DNA from: Dehalococcoidia bacterium
GTDB lineage: Bacteria > Chloroflexota > Dehalococcoidia > Lucifugimonadales > Lucifugimonadaceae
Reading direction: 5' to 3'
Length of the DNA stretch: 64,000 bases
Assembly: GCA_026421215.1 (NCBI GenBank)
Contig: JAPKBN010000001.1
Location: 1-64,000 of the forward strand
Position numbers and translations under genes: made by a program. The notes beneath the pieces are model-generated. The model worked only from the letters and a program-made list of their open reading frames with translations, ran no database searches and had not been told where the DNA came from. Positions 1-7,147 of this stretch are shown here, in pieces; the first letter of the stretch is position 1; every line of letters begins with the position of its first letter.

Positions 1-717
1 GTCGCTGATCCAGTTCCCGCGGCACTTGTCGATCCGGCTGCAGCAGACATTCCAGACCTACCTGATATCAGCAGTTTCGATGCAGGAACCGCCGAATCTG
101 TAGTGCTCAAGCCTTCATCAGCAGCCACCAGCCTTTCGGTAGTGGATGCGGGTGACTCGAATGTGTCAGGTTCAGTGAACTTTGGGGCTGGGGCGATCCC
201 GACCAATACCAGTGTTGGCGTCCTTACCAGCATAAGTTCAGCCGGGAGCGGCACAGCGGCTATGCCATCTGGAGTGACTTCAGTTGGCTCCTCGATCATG
301 TCGATCGCGGTGACCGACAAAGACGGCGGCGCAGTCGGTAGTAGCTACCGCCTGAATTCAGACGCAACAGTTTCGATGCAGCTGCCTCTGAGCACAGTGA
401 CAGCTGCAGGAGCGGATACACAGGGCATCTCGATTTACAAGGCGGCTACCGAAGCTGGCCCCTGGACGAAACTCTCCAGCACCGTTACTAATGTGGACGG
501 GGTGGTGGGAGTTACCGGTCAGGTAAGATCATTCTCAGTCTTCAGGATCGGTTTCGATAGCCGAGGAGAGGTTGTCGCTGAGGCCGTTCTGCCATCTGCC
601 GGTGATGCAGCCCCGACTACAACGCAGGCACTCCTCGTAACAGGGCTGGGTCTGTTGTTGATGATGGGTGGTGGTGTTTACGTACGCCGACAACGAAGGG
701 CGAACCAAACGGTCTAA
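1..717 (+). CDS. Surface protein with C-terminal sortase-like anchor, 5' end outside window
   Basis: The frame is open from the first base, so the start lies upstream; 238 codons are visible. The visible part is rich in Ser, Thr, Gly, Ala and Val and poor in charge, as in secreted beta-rich surface domains; I do not recognise the domain. Near the end there is LPSAG (bases 589-603), a short Asp/Thr-rich spacer, one hydrophobic helix of about 20 residues and a basic RRQRR tail. That order (LPxxG, hydrophobic span, positive tail) is the layout of a sortase cell-wall sorting signal; at minimum it is a C-terminal membrane anchor. No sortase is present in the window. A terminator follows within 40 bases. 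Confidence 0.7.
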   Translation, partial: VADPVPAALVDPAAADIPDLPDISSFDAGTAESVVLKPSSAATSLSVVDAGDSNVSGSVNFGAGAIPTNTSVGVLTSISSAGSGTAAMPSGVTSVGSSIMSIAVTDKDGGAVGSSYRLNSDATVSMQLPLSTVTAAGADTQGISIYKAATEAGPWTKLSSTVTNVDGVVGVTGQVRSFSVFRIGFDSRGEVVAEAVLPSAGDAAPTTTQALLVTGLGLLLMMGGGVYVRRQRRANQTV

Positions 718-753
718 ACGTTGACGCAGGGCGTCGACAGTGAATAGAACATG

Positions 754-788
754 GAAAAGGGGGCGCGGTTTATCCGGGCCCCCTTTTC
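754..788 (+). terminator. Rho-independent-type terminator after the surface protein gene
   Basis: A perfect 11-bp inverted repeat, GAAAAGGGGGC (754-764) and its complement (778-788), with a 13-nt loop. The descending arm contains four T; there is no long T tract beyond it. It is placed 37 bases after the stop of the upstream gene. Confidence 0.6.
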
Positions 789-869
789 ATTTGCACCCAT
801 ATCTCTGTATCTCGGAATGTATCCGGCAATCGTTATGCCCCCACGATTCCAAGGCTCGCGGATGACCAT

Positions 870-2504
870 ATGAAGATTGAATCGGCGTCACGGCTAGGAA
901 TTTGGTCCGGTGCTGTGTACAGGTACCGCGTGGGCCTGATCGCACTGACGATTGCCTCGTTAGCATTCCTTCTCTACCTGCTAACACTCGCCCCCGGCCT
1001 GACATGGCGCAACTCTGCTTCAGACGGTGGAGATCTCCTCACCGCCGCGTTCACGTGGGGGATTCCGCACCCGACCGGTTACCCGACTTACCTGATTTTG
1101 TTGCGAGGGTTCTCGGCTGTGATCCCAACGGGCAGTGCGGCTCTACACGGGAATCTTTTTTCAGCGATCACTGCATCGGCCGCCATCGGGTTGTTGTTCA
1201 TGGCAACGGTCCGAATTCTCCGGTCGCTTCCGCTATCCACCGGAATGACTGACCGGTATGTATTGATCGCCGCAGGAGTCTCGAGTATCGCCATGGCCGC
1301 TTCACGCGAGTTGTGGTCTCAGGCAACGGTCACTGAGGTTTATGCGCTGAATACGTTGTTCGTCTCGGCGATATTGTGGATCACACTCGGCTTGCGCGAT
1401 CGGCAGAGAGATGCGGGTGTCGGCTGGCGATACGGAGCGTGCGTCGGCCTGTTATGCGGCGTTGCGTTGGGCAATCATCTGACTATCGCCGCTGTGATAC
1501 TCCCGTTACTGGCGTGGGGGATTCTTGGTGGTGGGGTTCGGACCCTTCGCGTCGGCCATATCCTGCCCATCATGGTGGCTGGTGCGCTGGGTCTTTGTGT
1601 GTATGCGTACGCCCCGATTGCATCGTCACAGGCCCCTGCCCTCAACTGGGGTCATCCCGACAGCCTCCAGGGCTTCTGGTGGATGGTGAGTGGGACGGCG
1701 TACCAGGGCTACGCATTTGGAGTCGGCGGCCAGGAACTCTGGGATCGCCTCGTGACCTCAGCGGATCTGCTCTTTGCCCAGTTCGCGTTCATCGGCGTTT
1801 TACTGGGACTTGCCGGCCTCCCCATCATTTGGGGCCACAGACGACATCTCACCGTAGCGCATCTCGTTTCGGTGGCGATACTGATTGCGTACGCGGTTAG
1901 CTACCACACCGTTGACTCGTTCATCTACCTAATCCCGGTATTCATGCTGTTCTCCATCTGGATTGCAGCCGGGATCCTACGGTTGTTGTCCAACATCGAC
2001 GTGATCCAGCGGGCCGTGCCCGCCCTGAGATCTATCCGGCATCGTGTGATTGCGGCCACATTTCTCTTCGCAATTGTGGCGGCCGTGCCCGGATTCTCGA
2101 TCACCACGAACTTCAGTCAGCTGGACCTGAGCGATGACCACGAGGCGGCCGACTACTCCGTCGCCGCATTCGATTCCATGGAACCAGAATCGATCGTGTT
2201 CACGCGGACAGAAAACAGTGTCTTTAGCCTCTGGTACCAGTCGTATGTGGCTGAGATAGAACAGAAAGTGATGCCGGTATCGGTGCCTCACATCGTGTTC
2301 GACTGGTACTGGGATGATCTTGTGATTCAGTTCCCTGAAAGGATGCCGACAACCCGCCCTGAAAGCATGCAGGACCGGGTACTGGCCATAATCGACCATA
2401 ACCTCGGCATCAATCCGCTTTACGAAGCTGACGCAGGTATGACCGCCTTGCCGGGTTTGCGGCTCGTCGAGGACGGGATCCTGTTCAGGATTGAACCCGA
2501 GTAA
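870..2504 (+). CDS. DUF2723-family polytopic membrane protein, glycosyltransferase-like
   Basis: A 544-residue integral membrane protein with about ten hydrophobic segments in the first 400 residues and a soluble C-terminal part. The N-terminal region has the family signature: a first helix ending LYLLTLAPGLTW, then an acidic SDGGDLL stretch, then GIPHPTGYPTYLILL (about residues 65-80) and an N-L-F-S motif. DUF2723 is related to GT-C glycosyltransferases, and the eukaryotic member TMEM260 is a protein O-mannosyltransferase. A role in transferring a lipid-linked sugar outside the membrane is therefore plausible but inferred. The start ATG at 870 has only a weak SD. Its stop codon abuts the stop of the convergent CitE-like gene with no spacer. 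Confidence 0.8.
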   Translation: MKIESASRLGIWSGAVYRYRVGLIALTIASLAFLLYLLTLAPGLTWRNSASDGGDLLTAAFTWGIPHPTGYPTYLILLRGFSAVIPTGSAALHGNLFSAITASAAIGLLFMATVRILRSLPLSTGMTDRYVLIAAGVSSIAMAASRELWSQATVTEVYALNTLFVSAILWITLGLRDRQRDAGVGWRYGACVGLLCGVALGNHLTIAAVILPLLAWGILGGGVRTLRVGHILPIMVAGALGLCVYAYAPIASSQAPALNWGHPDSLQGFWWMVSGTAYQGYAFGVGGQELWDRLVTSADLLFAQFAFIGVLLGLAGLPIIWGHRRHLTVAHLVSVAILIAYAVSYHTVDSFIYLIPVFMLFSIWIAAGILRLLSNIDVIQRAVPALRSIRHRVIAATFLFAIVAAVPGFSITTNFSQLDLSDDHEAADYSVAAFDSMEPESIVFTRTENSVFSLWYQSYVAEIEQKVMPVSVPHIVFDWYWDDLVIQFPERMPTTRPESMQDRVLAIIDHNLGINPLYEADAGMTALPGLRLVEDGILFRIEPE

Positions 2505-3404
2505 CTAGAGCTCCGAACGTGCCAAAAGATTTTGTGCCCTGACGACGGTCGGGCGATCAATCATCTTTCCGTCCAAGGATGTAGCGCCGCTGCCCTGTTT
2601 TTCCGCCTCATCTGCGGCGGCCACGATTCTTCTGGCGTTCGTTATCTCTTCTTCCTGTGGAGTAAAAGCGTTGTTAATGATCTCGAGTTGCGCCGGATGA
2701 ATCGCACACTTCCCATCAAACCCCATCGATCGTGCCACAGCTGCTTCACGGGCAAGACCTTCCGGATCCCTGAAAGCGACGTAGGGCGTATCCAGCGCGC
2801 CTACTCTGGCTGAGACCGCTGCTGCGATGATTTCGCCCCGTGCGTGGGCCACAGAAGGGCCGTTGGGGTCGTCCGAGGAGGTGGAGGCCGCCCACCCGCC
2901 AAGGTCTTTCGCTATCCCGACATCCGCCGAGAAGTCTTCTGCGCCGAAACATACAGCTGCAATGCGTGGCGAGGCGCTACAGACTTCGTATGCATGCGCT
3001 ATCGCACGGGCGGTCTCAATCCACGGGTAGATGGAGATTATTCCGGGTTGAAGTCCGTTACGACGCTCCGAGCCAGTGATTATTGAGTCGATGCGTCGCA
3101 CATCGCCGGCGCTTCGCACTTTACCGACCGATACGCCGACAATCAGTGGCCCAATCACGGCCTCAAGGTCTTCGTCGAATAGACCGGTATCAAGTGAGTT
3201 CAATCGAGGTATTACGGGTGTGCCGCCACACCCCAGCTTCTCCAGGTTGGCAGCAATATCACGCCGTGCTGCCGTTTTTTCGCCGAACGGCACTGCGTCT
3301 TCCATGTCTGGGAAAATTGCGCCGGCCGGCGCAATAGCAGCTTTCTCGAACATATCCGGCCTGTTTCCGGGCACGAATAGGACACTTTTCGGGACTAGCC
3401 GCAT
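2505..3404 (-). CDS. CitE-like HpcH/HpaI-family lyase (citryl/malyl-CoA lyase type)
   Basis: A 299-residue protein of the CitE branch of the HpcH/HpaI aldolase superfamily, Mg-dependent TIM barrels that split or form (S)-malyl-CoA, citramalyl-CoA or citryl-CoA. Visible signatures: N-terminal SVLFVPGNRPDMFEKA, then DMEDAVP for substrate and metal binding, PRLNSL with the conserved Arg, WIETARAI with a metal-ligand Glu, and GAEDFSADVG with a metal-ligand Asp. C-terminal Lys-Cys-Ala-Ile-His-Pro-Ala-Gln matches the family. No other citrate lyase subunits are adjacent, so a stand-alone CoA-thioester lyase is more likely than citrate lyase beta. A GGAG lies about ten bases before the ATG. The exact substrate cannot be read from sequence. 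Confidence 0.85.
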   Translation of the reverse strand: MRLVPKSVLFVPGNRPDMFEKAAIAPAGAIFPDMEDAVPFGEKTAARRDIAANLEKLGCGGTPVIPRLNSLDTGLFDEDLEAVIGPLIVGVSVGKVRSAGDVRRIDSIITGSERRNGLQPGIISIYPWIETARAIAHAYEVCSASPRIAAVCFGAEDFSADVGIAKDLGGWAASTSSDDPNGPSVAHARGEIIAAAVSARVGALDTPYVAFRDPEGLAREAAVARSMGFDGKCAIHPAQLEIINNAFTPQEEEITNARRIVAAADEAEKQGSGATSLDGKMIDRPTVVRAQNLLARSEL

Positions 3405-3610
3405 GGATCACATACTCCGGGGCGCTTGTTACAGGTCATATCACTGGTTCCGGAAGCCCAGTAGACGGCTGGATGGCGATAATGGTTGCCTCAATGGCTT
3501 CAAGCGCGTCCCCAGAACGAAAGCGGGCAGATTCCAGTCATGGTTGTCTGGCACACAAGTGAACCACATCCAACAAACATAAAGGTGCGACCGATTATCG
3601 AGTTCATCAC

Positions 3611-4369
3611 ATGTCACTCCGTATCGAGATAATCGCTGTCCCGGGCCTTCCGGAAGTGGTTGAGGGCGATAATCTTTCGAACATGATCTATGACGCCGTC
3701 CGGGGCCAGGGCGCCGATCTTGAAGACGAAGACGTGGTCGTGGTAGCGCAGAAAATAGTGTCAAAGTCTGAAGGCGCGGTCGTTGATTTGAAGACGGTCA
3801 CACCGTCAAAACAGGCGCATGAGTTGGCTGAGACGGTAAAGAAGGATCCGAGGCTTGTCGAGGTCATTCTTCAACAGTCCGCACAGATCGTTCGGACTGC
3901 GCCGGGAGTTTTGATCACCGAGACGATTCACGGCCTCGTGTGTGCAAATTCCGGGGTCGATAGTTCTAACTCCGCGCAGGATGATCAGGTAATTATCCTG
4001 CCTCCGGACCCGGACAAATCAGCGCGCGAACTTAAGTCAGGGCTAGAAAAACGTTCTGGAGTTCGTATAGGGATCGTCGTCTCTGACTCGTTTGGGAGAC
4101 CCTGGCGTGAGGGAAGCACAAACATCGCAGTTGGCATCGCCGGCTTCGAGCCACTGGAAGACGCGCGGGGTCGGGGGGATGACCACGGCCGGGTGTTACA
4201 CGCCACGGTCGTGGCCGTTGCAGATGAACTAGCGTCCGCCGCCCAGCTCGTGATGGGGGAGTTTGGAGGCGTGCCAGCGGCGATCGTCCGGGGGGCACCG
4301 ATTACACGTTCTGACTCAGCGGACGCGGGGCTACTCCAGCGCAGCCCGAAGACAGATTTGTTCCGTTAG
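3611..4369 (+). CDS. cofE: Coenzyme F420-0:L-glutamate ligase
   Basis: A 252-residue protein matching the CofE/FbiB N-terminal ligase, which adds gamma-linked glutamates to coenzyme F420-0 using GTP. Signatures: DVVVVAQKIVSKSEG near residue 40; VLITETIHGLVCANSGVD near residue 100, a nucleotide- and metal-binding part; then a GIVVSDSFGRPWREG stretch and GIAGFEPLEDARGRGD. Length fits free-standing CofE; the C-terminal FMN domain of actinobacterial FbiB is absent. No other F420 biosynthesis gene is in the window. Its presence implies the cell makes F420, and the luciferase-like and PNPOx-fold genes further on are possible users. The ATG start has little upstream SD. Confidence 0.9.
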   Translation: MSLRIEIIAVPGLPEVVEGDNLSNMIYDAVRGQGADLEDEDVVVVAQKIVSKSEGAVVDLKTVTPSKQAHELAETVKKDPRLVEVILQQSAQIVRTAPGVLITETIHGLVCANSGVDSSNSAQDDQVIILPPDPDKSARELKSGLEKRSGVRIGIVVSDSFGRPWREGSTNIAVGIAGFEPLEDARGRGDDHGRVLHATVVAVADELASAAQLVMGEFGGVPAAIVRGAPITRSDSADAGLLQRSPKTDLFR

Positions 4370-4401
4370 GGACCCGTCGTAGACCCAGGGTCCGTAAGGA
4401 A

Positions 4402-4812
4402 TCAACTGGGGTCTTTGGCGGCCTTTGCCTTCTTTGCTTCGGCGGCTTTGGCGGCGGCGGCCTTTGCAGCGCTCGCCTTCGCGGCTCCCGCTTTTCCGGA
4501 ACGAGCCGTCCAAGATGGAGTGTATTCGTATGAGTTACGGAACTCGCGCTTCATACCGCAGACCGTGCATGATCCATCACTGGTCGGCCCGTTCGGAGGA
4601 TCGATGAGCCACGCGTGCTTGCAATCGGATTCCGGCTCTTCGGCGACCTCATCGACGACCTCATCGACGACCTCATCCATGACCGCGGTGGCCGTCGCTG
4701 CGGCGACTTTCGCCTTTGCTTCCACTTTCGTTGCTTTTGCAGCAGTTTTGCTTTTCGCTGCTGATTTGCTCACGGTCTTGCCGGAAGTGGATGCGGACTT
4801 CTTTGTCGCCAA
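4402..4812 (-). CDS. Zinc-ribbon-like protein with histone-H1-like Lys/Ala tails
   Basis: A 136-residue protein in three parts. Residues 1-45 are a Lys/Ala/Ser/Thr-rich basic tail resembling bacterial histone-H1-like proteins; residues 46-60 are acidic with a tandem VDEV repeat encoded by a 12-base direct repeat; residues 62-95 form a compact core with Cys-Lys-His, a Pro-Asn-Gly turn and Cys-Thr-Val-Cys, a likely metal-binding ribbon; the rest is again Ala/Lys-rich. The core reads like a small zinc-ribbon module I associate with Chloroflexi, but I cannot name a function. The basic tails suggest nucleic-acid binding. A minus-strand terminator upstream insulates the gene from readthrough, so it is likely transcribed alone. 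Confidence 0.75.
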   Translation of the reverse strand: MATKKSASTSGKTVSKSAAKSKTAAKATKVEAKAKVAAATATAVMDEVVDEVVDEVAEEPESDCKHAWLIDPPNGPTSDGSCTVCGMKREFRNSYEYTPSWTARSGKAGAAKASAAKAAAAKAAEAKKAKAAKDPS

Positions 4813-4892
4813 CGGGCGTTCCTCCCAGCTGTTATGTCCACCCTGATTGGATGGGTGTCCTGCAATCGTCCATTTCGGGACGTGTCAGGTGC

Positions 4893-4931
4893 AAAAAAAA
4901 AGCCCAATGTCTCACGCACATAGACTCGGGC
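4893..4931 (-). terminator. Orphan minus-strand rho-independent terminator
   Basis: On the minus strand, arms GCCC/GGGC and GTCT/AGAC form a stem with a small internal loop and a 9-nt apical loop, followed directly by nine T (4901 down to 4893). The nearest upstream minus-strand gene ends at 5359, more than 420 bases away, so it terminates either a long 3' UTR or an unannotated transcript. Confidence 0.7.
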
Positions 4932-5358
4932 CAGCGTTCGATTCTAACAGGTTTTACTATGAGTCACTCGTCTGGACCGGATACCCATATCCTCACAGTT
5001 AAATTAGCTGTTTGGGTCCTCCCTGCGGTCTACGACTACATGGTTATCTAACTTTACTTGAACGTAACATTGGCTGGATTAGTCAATTTGCGCCCTGAAG
5101 TTAAGAACACTTCGCAAACGCCTTATGCCTTCATCATCGCCCAGAAGTTACCAAAGATAAGAACAAGGGGAGCTTAATTTGATGAGTTGCAAATTCCGGA
5201 TCCGTAGCGATAAATAATCTATCTCTTTGCGCGTCCGATATCGCCGTTATCCAGGCCGCCTCCACCTCTCCGGTCGAACGAATTACCTGCTTTTCAAGCG
5301 GTGACCTCGTTTGTAAATACCTGACCGGTGGCGGAACCAGGAGCAAAGTCTCCGCGAA
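4932..5358. other. Gene-poor spacer between the orphan terminator and the phosphatase gene
   Basis: No recognisable protein. A 70-codon minus-strand frame (5134-5346) begins with TTG soon after the phosphatase stop and has GGAG before it, but its sequence resembles nothing I know. The stretch ends in the orphan terminator, so a small RNA or long 3' UTR could lie here; I could not match it to 6S, SRP, tmRNA or RNase P RNA. Confidence 0.4.
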
Positions 5359-5973
5359 CTAGATGATCGGCGTGACCCCATCGAGGTGCGAGGTTTGATT
5401 GAAACTCATCAACGTGGTCGGGCCGTTACCTGCGCTCACAACACTGATGCCACAATTTGAGAAGTGGAACCGTCCGAGCGCGGTTTGAGGTAGGCCCAGC
5501 AGGACGATCATCAAACATTTGAGGGAGCCGCCGTGCGCCACGATAGCCACGTCACCTTCCGCATCGAGTACCGCCGTCTCATCTAAGAAGTGCCTGGCTC
5601 TTTCGATCACATCGCCCATCGATTCGCCGCCCGGGGGGCAGAAGTCCGGATCGCCAGACGATAATCTTCGTCTCCCCAGCGGGTCAACTCCGCCAATGTC
5701 ATCCCAGAGTTGACCTTCCCATTCGCCAAAGTCAATTTCTCGTATGGTTTGAGACAGTTGAATGGGACCACCAATGGCATCCGCCGTCCGAGCACACCTC
5801 ACCAGGTCACTCGACCAGATCGTTTGCACATCAAAATTATCGCGAACGAATCGCCCCGACATCTCAGCTTGCGCTAACCCACGCTCGTTCAACGGTTCAT
5901 CGTGATGGCCCTGGGCGCGCCCAGTGACATTCCAATCAGTCTCTCCATGGCGAACAAGGATCAATCTCGTCAT
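5359..5973 (-). CDS. Histidine phosphatase superfamily protein (phosphoglycerate mutase-like)
   Basis: A 204-residue protein starting with the family motif LVRHGETDWN at residues 6-15, in which the His is the phosphate-accepting residue and the Arg binds phosphate. It continues with the second Arg (SSDLVRCARTA), the acid Glu in REIDFGEWEG and the second His in VAHGGSLKCL. This is the branch containing GpmB, PhoE and alpha-ribazole phosphatase (CobC), which are not separable by motif alone. Length matches these small cofactor-independent members. No cobalamin or glycolysis gene is adjacent, so the substrate is unassigned. Confidence 0.88.
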   Translation of the reverse strand: MTRLILVRHGETDWNVTGRAQGHHDEPLNERGLAQAEMSGRFVRDNFDVQTIWSSDLVRCARTADAIGGPIQLSQTIREIDFGEWEGQLWDDIGGVDPLGRRRLSSGDPDFCPPGGESMGDVIERARHFLDETAVLDAEGDVAIVAHGGSLKCLMIVLLGLPQTALGRFHFSNCGISVVSAGNGPTTLMSFNQTSHLDGVTPII

Positions 5974-6181
5974 TTAGTAACTCAAGCGCCAACGATGAGG
6001 TCGGCGTCCTACTTGCATGCTTTGGGTCTCGGTTTGGAATTCTACTCGGACCAATAATTCCAGAACCAGTTCTCCCACTTGAAAGTTTCTTAACATTGCA
6101 CGCGTAGAACAGAGTTGAACAATGTAATTAAAGACAATCAGCTATGGCTTTGCTGCGCGAAAAGACATCCTAGAATCAATG

Positions 6182-6234
6182 TTGACAATACATAACAGGT
6201 ATTTGACAATGATGTTTATGTTCACACATATCAT
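6182..6234 (+). promoter_or_regulatory. Candidate promoter region for the ABC-FtsX cassette
   Basis: Two perfect -35-like TTGACA hexamers occur at 6182-6187 and 6203-6208. The first has GACAAT 17 bases on; the second has TATCAT at 6229-6234, 20 bases on. Neither -10 is ideal. This is the only such cluster in the AT-rich spacer and it lies about 200 bases before the gene. Confidence 0.3.
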
Positions 6235-6417
6235 TATTCAGCACTAGTAAGATGACTATAAACAGCATTAACCGAGATTTAGTAAACACCTGTGTCTCAC
6301 TGCCGGTTCGTTATGACGTGCAAGGTAATCACTCGGCCAAAACCATGGCTTTTGACTGGTGGCTGCACGACAATAATGTGTCGGAATTGGCCGCCAGACA
6401 CTCGGATCGGGTTACCC

Positions 6418-6423
6418 GGAGGA
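6418..6423 (+). promoter_or_regulatory. Strong ribosome binding site fixing a TTG start
   Basis: GGAGGA lies seven bases before TTG at 6431 and supports that codon as the start of the ABC ATPase gene; no ATG in this frame lies nearby. Confidence 0.8.
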
Positions 6424-6430
6424 TCCAAAA

Positions 6431-7132
6431 TTGGCAACTGGCTTGAACATCATCGAGGCACAGAACATATATAAAACGTATCGATCACGGAGCGTCGTCG
6501 TAGAGGCTCTAAAAGGGGTCAGTCTATCGGTGGCTACCGGAGAGATGGTCGCAATCATGGGGCCAAGCGGTTGCGGAAAGACCACCTTACTTAACTGCAT
6601 ATCCGGGTTGGATGCTGTGGATGAAGGGGAGGTTGTTATCGATCACAAATCCCTGAAAGGGATGTCCGATGACGCCCTCAGCGAATACAGGGCGAAGTCT
6701 ATGGGTTTCGTCTTTCAGGCATTCAACCTTCTTCCAGTCCTATCCGCTCGCGAGAACGTGGAGCTTCCCCTTGTGCTTGCAGGAGTCAAGGCAGACGCAG
6801 CCCGTGAGAAAGCAATGGAGAAGCTTAGACAGGTCGGGCTGGTTGACTGGGCGGATCACAACCCAAATGAATTGTCCGGCGGTCAAATACAGCGTGTCGC
6901 TATTGCACGCGCACTGGCAAACGACCCAGCGATCGTCTGGGCGGACGAACCGACGGGGAACCTGGATTCTGAGAATACCGTTCAGATCATGGATCTGCTC
7001 TGCGATCTAAACGAGTCTCAGGGCCAAACATTTGTACTAGTCACACATACGCCGGAAGTCGGCAGCCGAACACACCGCATCGTGAACATGCGTGACGGTT
7101 TAATTGAATCATCTGCACACATGGGCTCTTAG
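6431..7132 (+). CDS. ABC transporter ATPase, LolD/MacB type
   Basis: A 233-residue stand-alone nucleotide-binding subunit. Walker A is GPSGCGKTT near residue 44; the Q-loop is FVFQAFNLLPVLSARENV, typical of the LolD/MacB/FtsE group; the signature is LSGGQIQRVAIARAL; Walker B and D-loop are VWADEPTGNLDS; the switch His is in VTHTPE. These ATPases drive mechanotransmission by FtsX-type permeases rather than classical transport. It starts at TTG with a strong SD. Its stop codon overlaps the AGGAGA SD of the following permease gene, so the two are translationally coupled and form one system. Confidence 0.92.
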   Translation: MATGLNIIEAQNIYKTYRSRSVVVEALKGVSLSVATGEMVAIMGPSGCGKTTLLNCISGLDAVDEGEVVIDHKSLKGMSDDALSEYRAKSMGFVFQAFNLLPVLSARENVELPLVLAGVKADAAREKAMEKLRQVGLVDWADHNPNELSGGQIQRVAIARALANDPAIVWADEPTGNLDSENTVQIMDLLCDLNESQGQTFVLVTHTPEVGSRTHRIVNMRDGLIESSAHMGS

Positions 7133-7147
7133 GAGAACTAAGAAAAC

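Larger units (their letters stand above)
5974..6430. other. AT-rich spacer upstream of the ABC export cassette
   Basis: No convincing gene. Parts (about 6100-6300) are clearly richer in A and T than the flanking genes. The only longer plus-strand frames overlap each other and have no family resemblance. It contains the likely promoter region and the SD of the ABC ATPase gene. Confidence 0.5.

Noticed and set aside
4932-4955. TTCGATTC T-loop-like sequence suggesting a tRNA or tmRNA
   Set aside because: The flanking bases cannot form the five-pair T stem and no acceptor or D arm is present.
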